From Gemmobacter fulvus (GTDB taxonomy: Bacteria > Pseudomonadota > Alphaproteobacteria > Rhodobacterales > Rhodobacteraceae): DNA of 64,000 nt. Below are positions 54,535 through 62,029 of this stretch, piece after piece. Under the pieces are notes generated by a model. The model was not told the DNA's origin. It did no database searches and saw nothing but the letters and a program-made list of their open reading frames with translations. The stretch spans positions 2,199,501 to 2,263,500 of the forward strand of contig NZ_CP076361.1 in the NCBI RefSeq assembly GCF_018798885.1, given 5' to 3'. Every line of letters begins with the position of its first letter. Within the stretch, counting starts at the first letter, position 1. The translations under genes and the position numbers were made by a program.

Positions 54535-55833
54535 TTATTCCGCTGGAACGGCGCGCAGCGCCGGGGCTGCCGCGCTCCCGCCCTGATAGCGCGCAAAGCC
54601 CAGATCCGAGGCGTCGATCTCTGCCGCCCGGCCAGAGATGACATCGGCCAGCACCCGGCCCGAGCCGCAGGCCATGGTCCAGCCCAGCGTGCCATGCCCG
54701 GTGTTCAGGAACAGGTTGCCAATCGGCGACCGGCCCAGAATCGGCGTGCCATCCGGGGTCATCGGGCGCAGGCCGCTCCAGAACGTGGCGCGCGACTGAT
54801 CACCCGCGCCGCCGAACAGATCCTCAACCGAATGTTCCAGCGTCGCACGGCGTTTCAGCGGCAGCGATTGATCATAACCCGCGATTTCGGCCATGCCGCC
54901 CACGCGGATCCGGTCGCCCAGACGGGTGATGGCGATCTTGTGGGTTTCGTCCATCACGGTTGACACCGGCGCGCGCTCGGCATCGACGATCGGCACGGTG
55001 ATCGAATAACCCTTCACCGGATAGACCGGCAGCTTGATGCCCAGAGGCGCGGCCAGCAGCGGGGAGTAGCTGCCCAGGGCCAGCACAAAGGCATTGGCGT
55101 CGATCCGGCCTGCCGAAGTATCGACTGAGGTGATGCGGTCGCCGCTCTTGTTCAGGCGGTGGATGCTGACGCCATAGCGGAAGGTCACCCCCAGCGCCTC
55201 GGCCCGGGCCGACAGCGCATTGGTGAATTTGAAGCAGTCGCCGGTCTCGTCATTGGGCAAGCGCAGCCCGCCCGCGATCTTGTCAGCCGAACTGGCCAGA
55301 CCCGGCTCTGCCGCGATGCAGCCCGCGCGGTCCAGCACCTCGAACGGCACGCCATCGGCGCGCAGCACGTCAATGTCCTTCGCCGCGCCTTCCACCTGCT
55401 TGGCGGTGCGGAACAATTGCAGCGTGCCCTGCATCCGTTCGTCATAGGCAATTCCGGTTTCGCCACGCAGATCAATCAGGCAATCGCGCGAATATTCGGC
55501 CAGCCGCACCATGCGCGATTTGTTGCGCTTGTAGGCGGGGGTGGTGCAGTTCATCAGCATCTGCGCCACCCAGGAGAGTTTGGCCAGATCGGGCCGGGCC
55601 TGAATGATCAGCGGCGCATGTTTCATGAACAGCCATTTCATCGCCTTGACCGGAATACCGGGGGCGGCCCAGGGCGCGGAATATCCGGGGCTGACCTCGC
55701 CCGCATTGGCAAAACTGGTTTCCAGTGCTGGCGCAGGCTGGCGGTCGATCACCGTCACCTCATGCCCGGCGCGGGCCAGATACCAGGCCGAGGTCACACC
55801 AATGACGCCTGCACCAAGGATGACGATTTTCAT
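54535..55833 (-). CDS. dadA: D-amino acid dehydrogenase (DadA)
   Basis: A 432-residue FAD-dependent membrane-associated dehydrogenase that oxidises D-amino acids, chiefly D-alanine. FAD-binding starts [23 protein letters not shown]. Further DadA blocks are [30 protein letters not shown] and [23 protein letters not shown]. Start at the ATG at 55833; the open frame further upstream enters the AT-rich promoter region. The upstream region has an inverted repeat CGAAGGAA/TTCCTTCG (55925-55968). Confidence 0.92.
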   Translation of the reverse strand: MKIVILGAGVIGVTSAWYLARAGHEVTVIDRQPAPALETSFANAGEVSPGYSAPWAAPGIPVKAMKWLFMKHAPLIIQARPDLAKLSWVAQMLMNCTTPAYKRNKSRMVRLAEYSRDCLIDLRGETGIAYDERMQGTLQLFRTAKQVEGAAKDIDVLRADGVPFEVLDRAGCIAAEPGLASSADKIAGGLRLPNDETGDCFKFTNALSARAEALGVTFRYGVSIHRLNKSGDRITSVDTSAGRIDANAFVLALGSYSPLLAAPLGIKLPVYPVKGYSITVPIVDAERAPVSTVMDETHKIAITRLGDRIRVGGMAEIAGYDQSLPLKRRATLEHSVEDLFGGAGDQSRATFWSGLRPMTPDGTPILGRSPIGNLFLNTGHGTLGWTMACGSGRVLADVISGRAAEIDASDLGFARYQGGSAAAPALRAVPAE

Positions 55834-55924
55834 GGGCCTGAACTCCGCGCTGAAGGGATGCGGCAAGAATACCGAAGATCGCAGAAATGTTCTGGCGATT
55901 TTGGCGGTAATCCGGGTAGAATGT

Positions 55925-55968
55925 CGAAGGAAAGTTCGGAAATTACTTTTATATCGAAGATTCCTTCG
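55925..55968. promoter_or_regulatory. Inverted repeat in the dadA/SPFH divergent region
   Basis: CGAAGGAA at 55925-55932 and TTCCTTCG at 55961-55968, centres 36 bases apart, sit in the locally AT-rich 278-base gap between dadA and the SPFH gene. An Lrp/AsnC-type regulator would be usual for dadA, but this repeat does not match a consensus I know. Confidence 0.4.
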
Positions 55969-56111
55969 GTCATGTCGGATAATCATGCAAGCATTGCGCG
56001 ATCTGTCCGCGCTTTGCGCGGGAATCGCCCGGCCCTTGCCTCAGGCTCTGGCACAGGCCATGCTTGGTCAAAGCATTTGCGGCCTGTTTCCGGGCCAGGC
56101 TGGAGGTCAGT

Positions 56112-56993
56112 GTGGATATCGAGGCATTTCTGGGCGGCAACGCCGTTTTTCTGGCCATTGCCGCCTTTGTCATCCTGTGCATTTTTCTGGGCGTGCGCAT
56201 CGTGCCGCAAAGCGAAAAGCATGTGGTGGAACGGTTCGGGCGGCTGCGGGCGGTTCTGGGGCCGGGCATCAACTTTGTCGTGCCGTTTCTGGATCGGGTG
56301 CGCCACAAGGTCAGCGTGCTGGAGCGTCAGCTCCCCACCGCGCATCAGGATGCCATCACCACCGATAACGTGCTGGTAAAGGTGGAAACTTCGGTGTTCT
56401 ACCGCATCACCGAACCGGAAAAGACCGTCTACCGGATCCGCGATGTCGATGCGGCGATTGCCACCACCGTCGCCGGGATCGTGCGCAGCGAGATCGGCAA
56501 GATGGAACTGGATCAGGTGCAATCCAACCGCACCGGCCTCACGGCGCAGATCCGCGAACAGGTGCGCGCCATGGTCGATGACTGGGGCATCGAGGTGACG
56601 CGGGCCGAATTGCTCGATGTCAATCTGGACGAGGCGACCCGTGCCGCGATGTTGCAGCAACTGAACGCTGAGCGCGCCCGCCGTGCGCAGGTGACCGAGG
56701 CCGAGGGCAAGAAACGGGCGGTCGAGCTGAATGCCGATGCCGAGCTTTATGCTGCCGAACAAGAGGCCAAGGCCCGCCGGATTCTGGCCGATGCCGAGGC
56801 CTATGCGACCGGCGTGATTGCCGAGGCGATCAAGATGAACGGGCTGGAGGCGGCGCAGTATCAGGTGGCGCTGAAACAGGTGGAGGCGCTGGCCGAGGTT
56901 GCCAAGGGCGAGGGCAAGCAGACGATCCTGCTGCCCGCGCATGCACTGGATGCCTTTACCGATGCGTTCAAACTGTTGAAGGGGCGAGGCTGA
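56112..56993 (+). CDS. SPFH (stomatin/prohibitin) domain membrane protein, QmcA-like
   Basis: A 293-residue protein with an N-terminal membrane helix (residues 9-30, AVFLAIAAFVILCIFLGVRIV), then the SPFH domain (VVERFGRLRAVLGPGINFVVPFLD, AITTDNVLVKVETSVFYRI) and a charged coiled-coil (ATRAAMLQQLNAERARRAQVTEAEGKKRAVELN). Start is the GTG at 56112 with GGAGG upstream. It overlaps nfeD by one base, the standard QmcA-NfeD pairing of membrane microdomain proteins, possibly with quality-control proteases. Confidence 0.9.
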   Translation: MDIEAFLGGNAVFLAIAAFVILCIFLGVRIVPQSEKHVVERFGRLRAVLGPGINFVVPFLDRVRHKVSVLERQLPTAHQDAITTDNVLVKVETSVFYRITEPEKTVYRIRDVDAAIATTVAGIVRSEIGKMELDQVQSNRTGLTAQIREQVRAMVDDWGIEVTRAELLDVNLDEATRAAMLQQLNAERARRAQVTEAEGKKRAVELNADAELYAAEQEAKARRILADAEAYATGVIAEAIKMNGLEAAQYQVALKQVEALAEVAKGEGKQTILLPAHALDAFTDAFKLLKGRG

Positions 56994-57253
56994 TGGTCTG
57001 GTGGCTGTGGCTGGTGGCCGGCTTTGCCATCGGCATCATCGAGGTGCTGGTGCCCGGGTATATCTTCCTCGGCTTTGCCGTGGGGGCCTTGGCGGTGGGT
57101 GTGCTGCTGTGGTCGGGGCTGCTGGCGGTGGGGCTTTCGGCGCAGCTGGCGATATTTGCGCTGGTGTCGCTGGTCGCCTGGTTCGTGTTGCGCGCGGCCT
57201 TTCCAGGCCAGCGCGGCGCGGTCAAGCGGTGGGAGCGTGACATCAACGACTGA
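56993..57253 (+). CDS. NfeD family membrane protein (short form)
   Basis: An 86-residue membrane protein, essentially two or three helices (VAGFAIGIIEVLVPGYIFLGFAVGALAVGVLLW, then AQLAIFALVSLVAWFVLRAAF) without the C-terminal OB-fold of longer NfeD proteins. Coupled to the SPFH gene by a one-base overlap (TGATG). The pair probably acts together in the membrane. Confidence 0.87.
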   Translation: MVWWLWLVAGFAIGIIEVLVPGYIFLGFAVGALAVGVLLWSGLLAVGLSAQLAIFALVSLVAWFVLRAAFPGQRGAVKRWERDIND

Positions 57254-57319
57254 CGGGCAGGGAACCCTTTGCCCGCTGTGACGTTGGTCTGGCAGCAACC
57301 GTAACCTACGGAGACTGAC

Positions 57320-57634
57320 ATGACCGATTATCGTACAGACTATCGTGCCGATGCACCCGCAGGCACGCAAACCACCATCAACACCACCCGCCCCCGCGGC
57401 AATGGTTTTGTGCTGTTCATCCTTGGCGGCGTTGTCGCCGTGCTGGCGATCCTGTTTTTCGCCTTTTATGCCCCGGATGAGGCAGGCCCGGTGGCAGATC
57501 CCGCCCCGGCCGTGCAAAGCGAGGGCGACGTGAATATCACCGTCGATCCCACCCCGCCCGCCGTGACCGACAGCACCACGCCGGAGGCTGCCCCGGCAGC
57601 ACCTGCCCCCGCAGCGCCGGCCACGCAGCCGTAA
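57320..57634 (+). CDS. Small single-pass membrane protein with Pro/Ala-rich tail (unknown function)
   Basis: A 104-residue protein. Residues 1-27 are a polar cytoplasmic start, 28-50 a transmembrane helix (NGFVLFILGGVVAVLAILFFAFYA), and the rest a low-complexity Ala/Pro/Thr segment ending APATQP, probably periplasmic. GGAG lies about eight bases before the ATG at 57320. It follows nfeD by 66 bases. No family recognised. Confidence 0.7.
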   Translation: MTDYRTDYRADAPAGTQTTINTTRPRGNGFVLFILGGVVAVLAILFFAFYAPDEAGPVADPAPAVQSEGDVNITVDPTPPAVTDSTTPEAAPAAPAPAAPATQP

Positions 57635-57677
57635 CGACCCGATACCAGTGACGTGTTTTGTGTAGGGAAAGGCGACC

Positions 57678-58058
57678 TCAGGCCGCCTTTTCTGCGCTGG
57701 CGTCGCGTGCATCATAAGCCGCGCGGGCTTGCCAGACCTGCGGCTGATGTTCGACCGCCCAGTCGCGCAACAGATTGACGCGGGCGATCAGGCTGCCGCC
57801 CAATCCGGTCAGCGCATATTCCACCTGCGGCGGCGACAGCGGCAAGACCTGCCGCGAAATCAGCCCGTCCCGCTCCAGATGCCGCAGGGTGACGGCCAGC
57901 ATCCGCTGCGAAATGCCATCAACCACCCGGCGCAGCGCGTTGAAGCGGCACGGCCCGCGCGACAGTTCCAGCATCACCAGCAAGGACCAGGCATCGCCCA
58001 TGCGGTCCAGCACATCCCGTATCGGGCATTGGTGGTTGATCTGGTCGCGCGGCGGCAT
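57678..58058 (-). CDS. HxlR-family transcriptional regulator
   Basis: A 126-residue winged-helix regulator with the HxlR pattern: CPIRDVLDRMGDAWSLLVMLELSRGPCRFNALRRVVDGISQRMLAVTLRHLERDGLISR. The N-terminal cysteine (C11) is at the position used by redox/electrophile-sensing HxlR proteins. It diverges from an NAD(P)-binding protein gene, and the shared 106-base gap holds GATAC/GTATC repeats that are candidate operators. Confidence 0.9.
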   Translation of the reverse strand: MPPRDQINHQCPIRDVLDRMGDAWSLLVMLELSRGPCRFNALRRVVDGISQRMLAVTLRHLERDGLISRQVLPLSPPQVEYALTGLGGSLIARVNLLRDWAVEHQPQVWQARAAYDARDASAEKAA

Positions 58059-58070
58059 GGCAGTTCCTTT

Positions 58071-58127
58071 GGTGATACTATCTGACGAAAAGATACGTAT
58101 TCCGCACTACGGCACGGCAGCGTATCT
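58071..58127. promoter_or_regulatory. Repeats in the HxlR/SDR divergent promoter region
   Basis: GATACTATC at 58074-58082, AGATACGTAT at 58091-58100 (ATACGTAT is itself a palindrome) and CGTATCT at 58121-58127, which is the inverse of AGATACG. HxlR proteins bind such dyads next to their own and target promoters. Confidence 0.5.
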
Positions 58128-58164
58128 GGTACCTAATAGTAACTTGATGCGGATGGAGACGACA

Positions 58165-58791
58165 ATGAAAATCTTCCTGATGGGCGCCAGCGGCATGATC
58201 GGCGCACGGATTCTGGCCGAAGCCGTGGCACGTGGGCATGAGGTCATCGCAGCGGCCCGCAATCCCGAAAAGATTGCCGCCCTGCCCGGCGTGACGCCGG
58301 TGGCGGTCGATGCCAATGACGCGGCAGCGCTCGCCGCACAGGCGGCGCAGGCGGATGTCTATGTCAGCGCCGTGTCGCCGCGCTCGACCGGTGATGCCGT
58401 GACCGAGGCCGCCGGATACCGCGAGGCGCTGCTGGCCGCGGCCAGAACCGCTGGCAAGCGGGTGATCGTGGTCGGTGGGGCGGGCACGCTGACATTTTCC
58501 GATGGCTCGCCCGTCATGGCGAAACTGCCCGATTTCATCGTGCCCGAAGCAACCGGGATGAAGGCGCTGAAAGACGCGCTGGCGCAATCGGATCTGGATT
58601 GGACTTTCTTTGCCCCTGCGGCCACCATCGCGCCCGGATCGCGCACCGGGCAGTTCCGTCTGGGCGGTGAGGTGCTGCTGGCCGACGCGGGTGGCGACAG
58701 CAGGATCAGTGCCGAAGATTACGCCATGGCGCTGCTGGATGAGGTAGAGACCCCGGCCCATCGCCGCGCCGTGTTTACCATCGCCTATTGA
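58165..58791 (+). CDS. NAD(P)H-binding SDR-like protein (NmrA/YwnB-type)
   Basis: A 208-residue atypical SDR. It starts KIFLMGASGMIGARILAEAVARGHEVIAAARNPEKI, with GASGMIG as the dinucleotide loop. GKRVIVVGGAGTL and DLDWTFFAPAATIAPG follow; no YxxxK catalytic pair is seen. The ATG at 58165 has GGAG upstream. Under likely HxlR control, so a role in redox or electrophile stress is plausible. Reaction unknown. Confidence 0.85.
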   Translation: MKIFLMGASGMIGARILAEAVARGHEVIAAARNPEKIAALPGVTPVAVDANDAAALAAQAAQADVYVSAVSPRSTGDAVTEAAGYREALLAAARTAGKRVIVVGGAGTLTFSDGSPVMAKLPDFIVPEATGMKALKDALAQSDLDWTFFAPAATIAPGSRTGQFRLGGEVLLADAGGDSRISAEDYAMALLDEVETPAHRRAVFTIAY

Positions 58792-58833
58792 TGGATGATG
58801 CCGCCGCGCCGGTGCGGGCGCGGCGGCGCAGGT

Positions 58834-60636
58834 TCAGCGCAGGTGATGCGGCGGCTCCAGCCCCCAGACCGGGGTTTCAAGCCCCTCATACCGGGCCTTG
58901 AGCTGAAGCGAGAGATAGCGGGAATAATGGCGCGACTGGTGCAGGTTGCCGCCGTGGAACCACAGCCCTTCCTGCATCGTCGGTTTCCACATATTGCGCT
59001 GCTCGCCCTCCCACGGGCCGGGATCCTTGGTGGTGTTGGAGCCAAGGCCCCAGCATTTGCCCACCTTGTCAGCCACTTCGGGGCTGATCAAATCCGCCGC
59101 CCAGCCATTCATCGACCCATAGCCGGTGGCATAGACCACCAGATCGGCGGGCAGTTCGGTGCCATCGTCCAACACCACCGACGTTTCCGTCAGATGGCTG
59201 ATGCCCTTGCCGGAATGCAGCTTGATCGACCCGTCAATGATCAGATCACAGGCACCCACGTCGATGTAATAGCCCGAGCCGCGACGCAGGTATTTCATGA
59301 ACAACCCGCTGTCATCATCGCCGAAATCGAGCATGAACCCGGCTTTTTCCAAGGCGGCATAAAACTCCGCATCGCGGCGTTTGATCTCGGCATATTGCGG
59401 CACATGGAAATCGGCCAGAATCCCGTAAGGGATCGAGGCAAAGATCATGTCGGCCTTGTCGGTGGTGATGCCATTGGCCACCGCCTGTTCCGAATAAAGC
59501 CCGCCCAGACAGACCTCCATCAGGCTGTCGGACTTGACGATATGGGTGGAAGAACGCTGCACCATCGTCACATCGACGCCGTTTTCCCAAAGGGCGGCGC
59601 AGATGTCATGGGCCGAGTTGTTCGCGCCGATCACCACGACCTTCTTGCCACGATAGGCATCGGGGCCGGGGTGCTGGCTGGAGTGTTGCTGTTCCCCCTT
59701 GAAGATGTCCTGCCCGTTGAAGGTCGGGACATTCGGTTTGCCCGACATGCCGGTGGCCAGAACAAGCTGTTTTGGGCGCAGCACGATCTCTTGGCCCTCG
59801 CGTTCGATCACCACGGTCCATTCGCCCACCTCGGCGTCATAACTGGCCGATTTGGCGATGGTGGAGGACCAGTAGTTCAGCTCCATCACCTTGGTATACA
59901 TCTCCAGCCAGTCGCCGATCTTGTCCTTGGGCGCAAAGACCGGCCAGTTGTCGGGGAAGGGCAGATAGGGCAGGTGGTCATACCAGACCGGATCATGCAG
60001 GCAGAGCGATTTGTAACGGTTGCGCCACTGATCGCCGGGGCGCGGATTCTTGTCGATCACCAGCGTCGGCACCGACAGCTGACGCAGACGCGCGCCGAGG
60101 GCGATGCCGCCCTGCCCGCCACCGATGACCAGAACATAGGGCTGATCCTCATGGCCCAGCCGCGCGGCCTCTTCCAGACGCTTTTCCTTCCAGGTCTTGC
60201 GCAGCGGATCATGGCCATGTTCGGCCCCCATCGGGCGTCGCATCCCGCGCGGTTCTTCAAAGCCCTTCAATTCGTGCAATGTGGTCAGCAGGGTCCAGAC
60301 CTTGCCGTCCTTCATGCGGATATACCCGATACCGCGCCCGGCTGCGGTTTCCAGCGTCAGCCAGCCTTCGGTGACGCCATCGGCATGGCCGATCGCTTCG
60401 GCGGGGTCGAGCGTCAGGCTTTTCGGGGCAATCCTGGGCAGTTGCGCGGTGGCCATCCGGGCAATATCGGCGCGGCCCTCGCAGGTTTTCAGGTTCCAGG
60501 TGAAGGCGGCCAGATCGCGCCAGAATCCGGTTTCCAGAAACAGCTCCGCAACAGCGGCACCATCCTGTGCCACCATGGCGCGTTCCAGATCGGCAACCAG
60601 CGCGGCCAAGGCGCCGTGGGCTGTGGTATCAAGCAT
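58834..60636 (-). CDS. Flavin-containing monooxygenase-type oxidoreductase with N-terminal extension
   Basis: A 600-residue flavoprotein. Residues 1-130 look like a SnoaL/NTF2-like fold (AVAELFLETGFWRDLAAFTWNLKTCEGRADIARM). From about 167 a flavin monooxygenase follows: FAD loop VLVIGGGQGGIALGARL (172-177), the FMO-identifying motif FKGEQQHSS (312-320, FxGxxxH) and a second dinucleotide loop VVVIGANNSAHDICAALW (337-342). The ending WGLEPPHHLR is unusual. Probably a Baeyer-Villiger or N/S-monooxygenase; the substrate is unknown. Upstream lies a zinc alcohol dehydrogenase gene, 77 bases away on the same strand. Confidence 0.85.
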   Translation of the reverse strand: MLDTTAHGALAALVADLERAMVAQDGAAVAELFLETGFWRDLAAFTWNLKTCEGRADIARMATAQLPRIAPKSLTLDPAEAIGHADGVTEGWLTLETAAGRGIGYIRMKDGKVWTLLTTLHELKGFEEPRGMRRPMGAEHGHDPLRKTWKEKRLEEAARLGHEDQPYVLVIGGGQGGIALGARLRQLSVPTLVIDKNPRPGDQWRNRYKSLCLHDPVWYDHLPYLPFPDNWPVFAPKDKIGDWLEMYTKVMELNYWSSTIAKSASYDAEVGEWTVVIEREGQEIVLRPKQLVLATGMSGKPNVPTFNGQDIFKGEQQHSSQHPGPDAYRGKKVVVIGANNSAHDICAALWENGVDVTMVQRSSTHIVKSDSLMEVCLGGLYSEQAVANGITTDKADMIFASIPYGILADFHVPQYAEIKRRDAEFYAALEKAGFMLDFGDDDSGLFMKYLRRGSGYYIDVGACDLIIDGSIKLHSGKGISHLTETSVVLDDGTELPADLVVYATGYGSMNGWAADLISPEVADKVGKCWGLGSNTTKDPGPWEGEQRNMWKPTMQEGLWFHGGNLHQSRHYSRYLSLQLKARYEGLETPVWGLEPPHHLR

Positions 60637-60713
60637 GGTTTCCTCCCTAATGCTTATGATGTCAGACCGCGCAGAGGCCCTCCCAAGCCTGTGCGCTGCG
60701 CGGCCCGTGTGTG

Positions 60714-61784
60714 TCAGGTCAGGTCGATCAGGATCTTGAGCTGCGTGCCCGCCGGATCCAGCAGCACGTCAAAGCCCTGGGTGATGGCATCCTCCAGTCG
60801 GATCTTCCGGGTCACGACCTTCATCGCGGGAATCGCCCCTGAGGCGATCAGGTCAATCACGCGCGGCCACAGATGGGTCGGATAGGCCCAGGAGCCGCGG
60901 ATATCGACATCCTTGAAGGTCACATTGTGCCAGTTCAGCCCGGAATTGCCCGGATGCAGGCCCACCTGCACGATGGTCCCCTGTTTGCGCACGGCATCAA
61001 GGCAGGCTTGCAGCGCCTTTTCATTGCCCACACATTCCAGCGCCACATCGCAGCCGACGCCGCCTTCGGTTTGCGCCCGGATCACCGCGCCCACATCATC
61101 GCGTTTGGGGTTCAGCGTCACCACCTCGGGCAGGATCTGCCGGGCAAGCTCCAGCCGGGTGTCGTTCAGATCCGACACGAACAGCTTGGTGGCCCCGAAG
61201 GCCTTGGCGGTCAGCAGGGTCAGCATCCCGATAGGCCCGGCCCCCGTCACCAACACGCTGTTGCCGGCGCTGACAGTGCCCCGGTCGCAGGCATAGACGG
61301 CAACAGCGGTGGGTTCGACCAGCGCCGCTTCCTCGTCGGTCATGCCATCGGGGATGCGCACCACGTTGTAATCATTCAGCAAGGCGGCTTCGGCCATGCC
61401 GCCGGAAATCCAGCTCAGCCCAGCCAGCGCCAGATTTTCGCTCAGGTGAAACAGGCCGCGATCCGCGAAATAATCGCCCGAGCGCGGCATGATCAGCGGC
61501 TGCACCGACACCCGGTCGCCGGGGCTGACATGGGTCACGCCCGCGCCCACGGCGGTGACGACGCCGCCAAATTCATGGCCGAGCACCTGCGGCAGCTTGG
61601 CCCCGGTAAAGGGATGCGGCGTGCTGGGCACAAAGATCGGGCCATAGGCATATTCATGCAGATCGGTGCCGCAGATGCCCACAAACCTGTTCCTGATCGC
61701 CACCTGCCCCGGTCCGGGTGGGGTGATGGCCTCGATATCCTCCAGCCGCAAATCCTTTGCCGCGTGGAAACGCAATGCTTTCAT
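60714..61784 (-). CDS. Zinc-type medium-chain dehydrogenase (2,3-butanediol dehydrogenase-like)
   Basis: A 356-residue MDR-family dehydrogenase. Catalytic zinc ligands are C38 in GICGTDLHEYAYGPIF and H70-E71 in VLGHEFGGVV; the NAD loop is VLVTGAGPIGMLTLLTAKAFGA. The overall blocks (SVQPLIMPRSGDYFADRGLFHLSENLALAGLSW) resemble (R,R)-butanediol/threonine dehydrogenase relatives, but the four structural-zinc cysteines usual in this loop are missing. First gene of a unit with the monooxygenase. Divergent from the AcoR-like regulator. Confidence 0.85.
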   Translation of the reverse strand: MKALRFHAAKDLRLEDIEAITPPGPGQVAIRNRFVGICGTDLHEYAYGPIFVPSTPHPFTGAKLPQVLGHEFGGVVTAVGAGVTHVSPGDRVSVQPLIMPRSGDYFADRGLFHLSENLALAGLSWISGGMAEAALLNDYNVVRIPDGMTDEEAALVEPTAVAVYACDRGTVSAGNSVLVTGAGPIGMLTLLTAKAFGATKLFVSDLNDTRLELARQILPEVVTLNPKRDDVGAVIRAQTEGGVGCDVALECVGNEKALQACLDAVRKQGTIVQVGLHPGNSGLNWHNVTFKDVDIRGSWAYPTHLWPRVIDLIASGAIPAMKVVTRKIRLEDAITQGFDVLLDPAGTQLKILIDLT

Positions 61785-61878
61785 GGTCTGTCCTCCTCTT
61801 GGCCCTTACCTTGCGCCCTTGCGGCGGCAGGGCGAAACCAAAACGTCGGGGTGAACGATTTCAACACCTTGCGCGTCC

Positions 61879-61929
61879 GGGCTGTTGCAGCCCCTGCCGC
61901 ATCTGTTGCACCGGGCTGCAACAGATGCG
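61879..61929. promoter_or_regulatory. Strong dyad-symmetric operator region between the dehydrogenase and AcoR-like gene
   Basis: CGCATCTGTTGCA at 61898-61910 and its exact inverse TGCAACAGATGCG at 61917-61929 are separated by six bases. A further TGTTGCA at 61883-61889 lies two helical turns (21 bases) upstream, inside GGGCTG-TTG-CAGCCC. This looks like a two- or three-site operator for the divergent regulator. The perfect 13-base arms make chance unlikely. Confidence 0.7.
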
Positions 61930-62029
61930 CTGCACCGCAGCGCGGATGCTGCGCCATGCAGACAACCCGGTTCTCAAATGCGCATTGTCCGCTAAGATTG
62001 CGGCTGATACCGTCGGGTCAGGATGGGAC

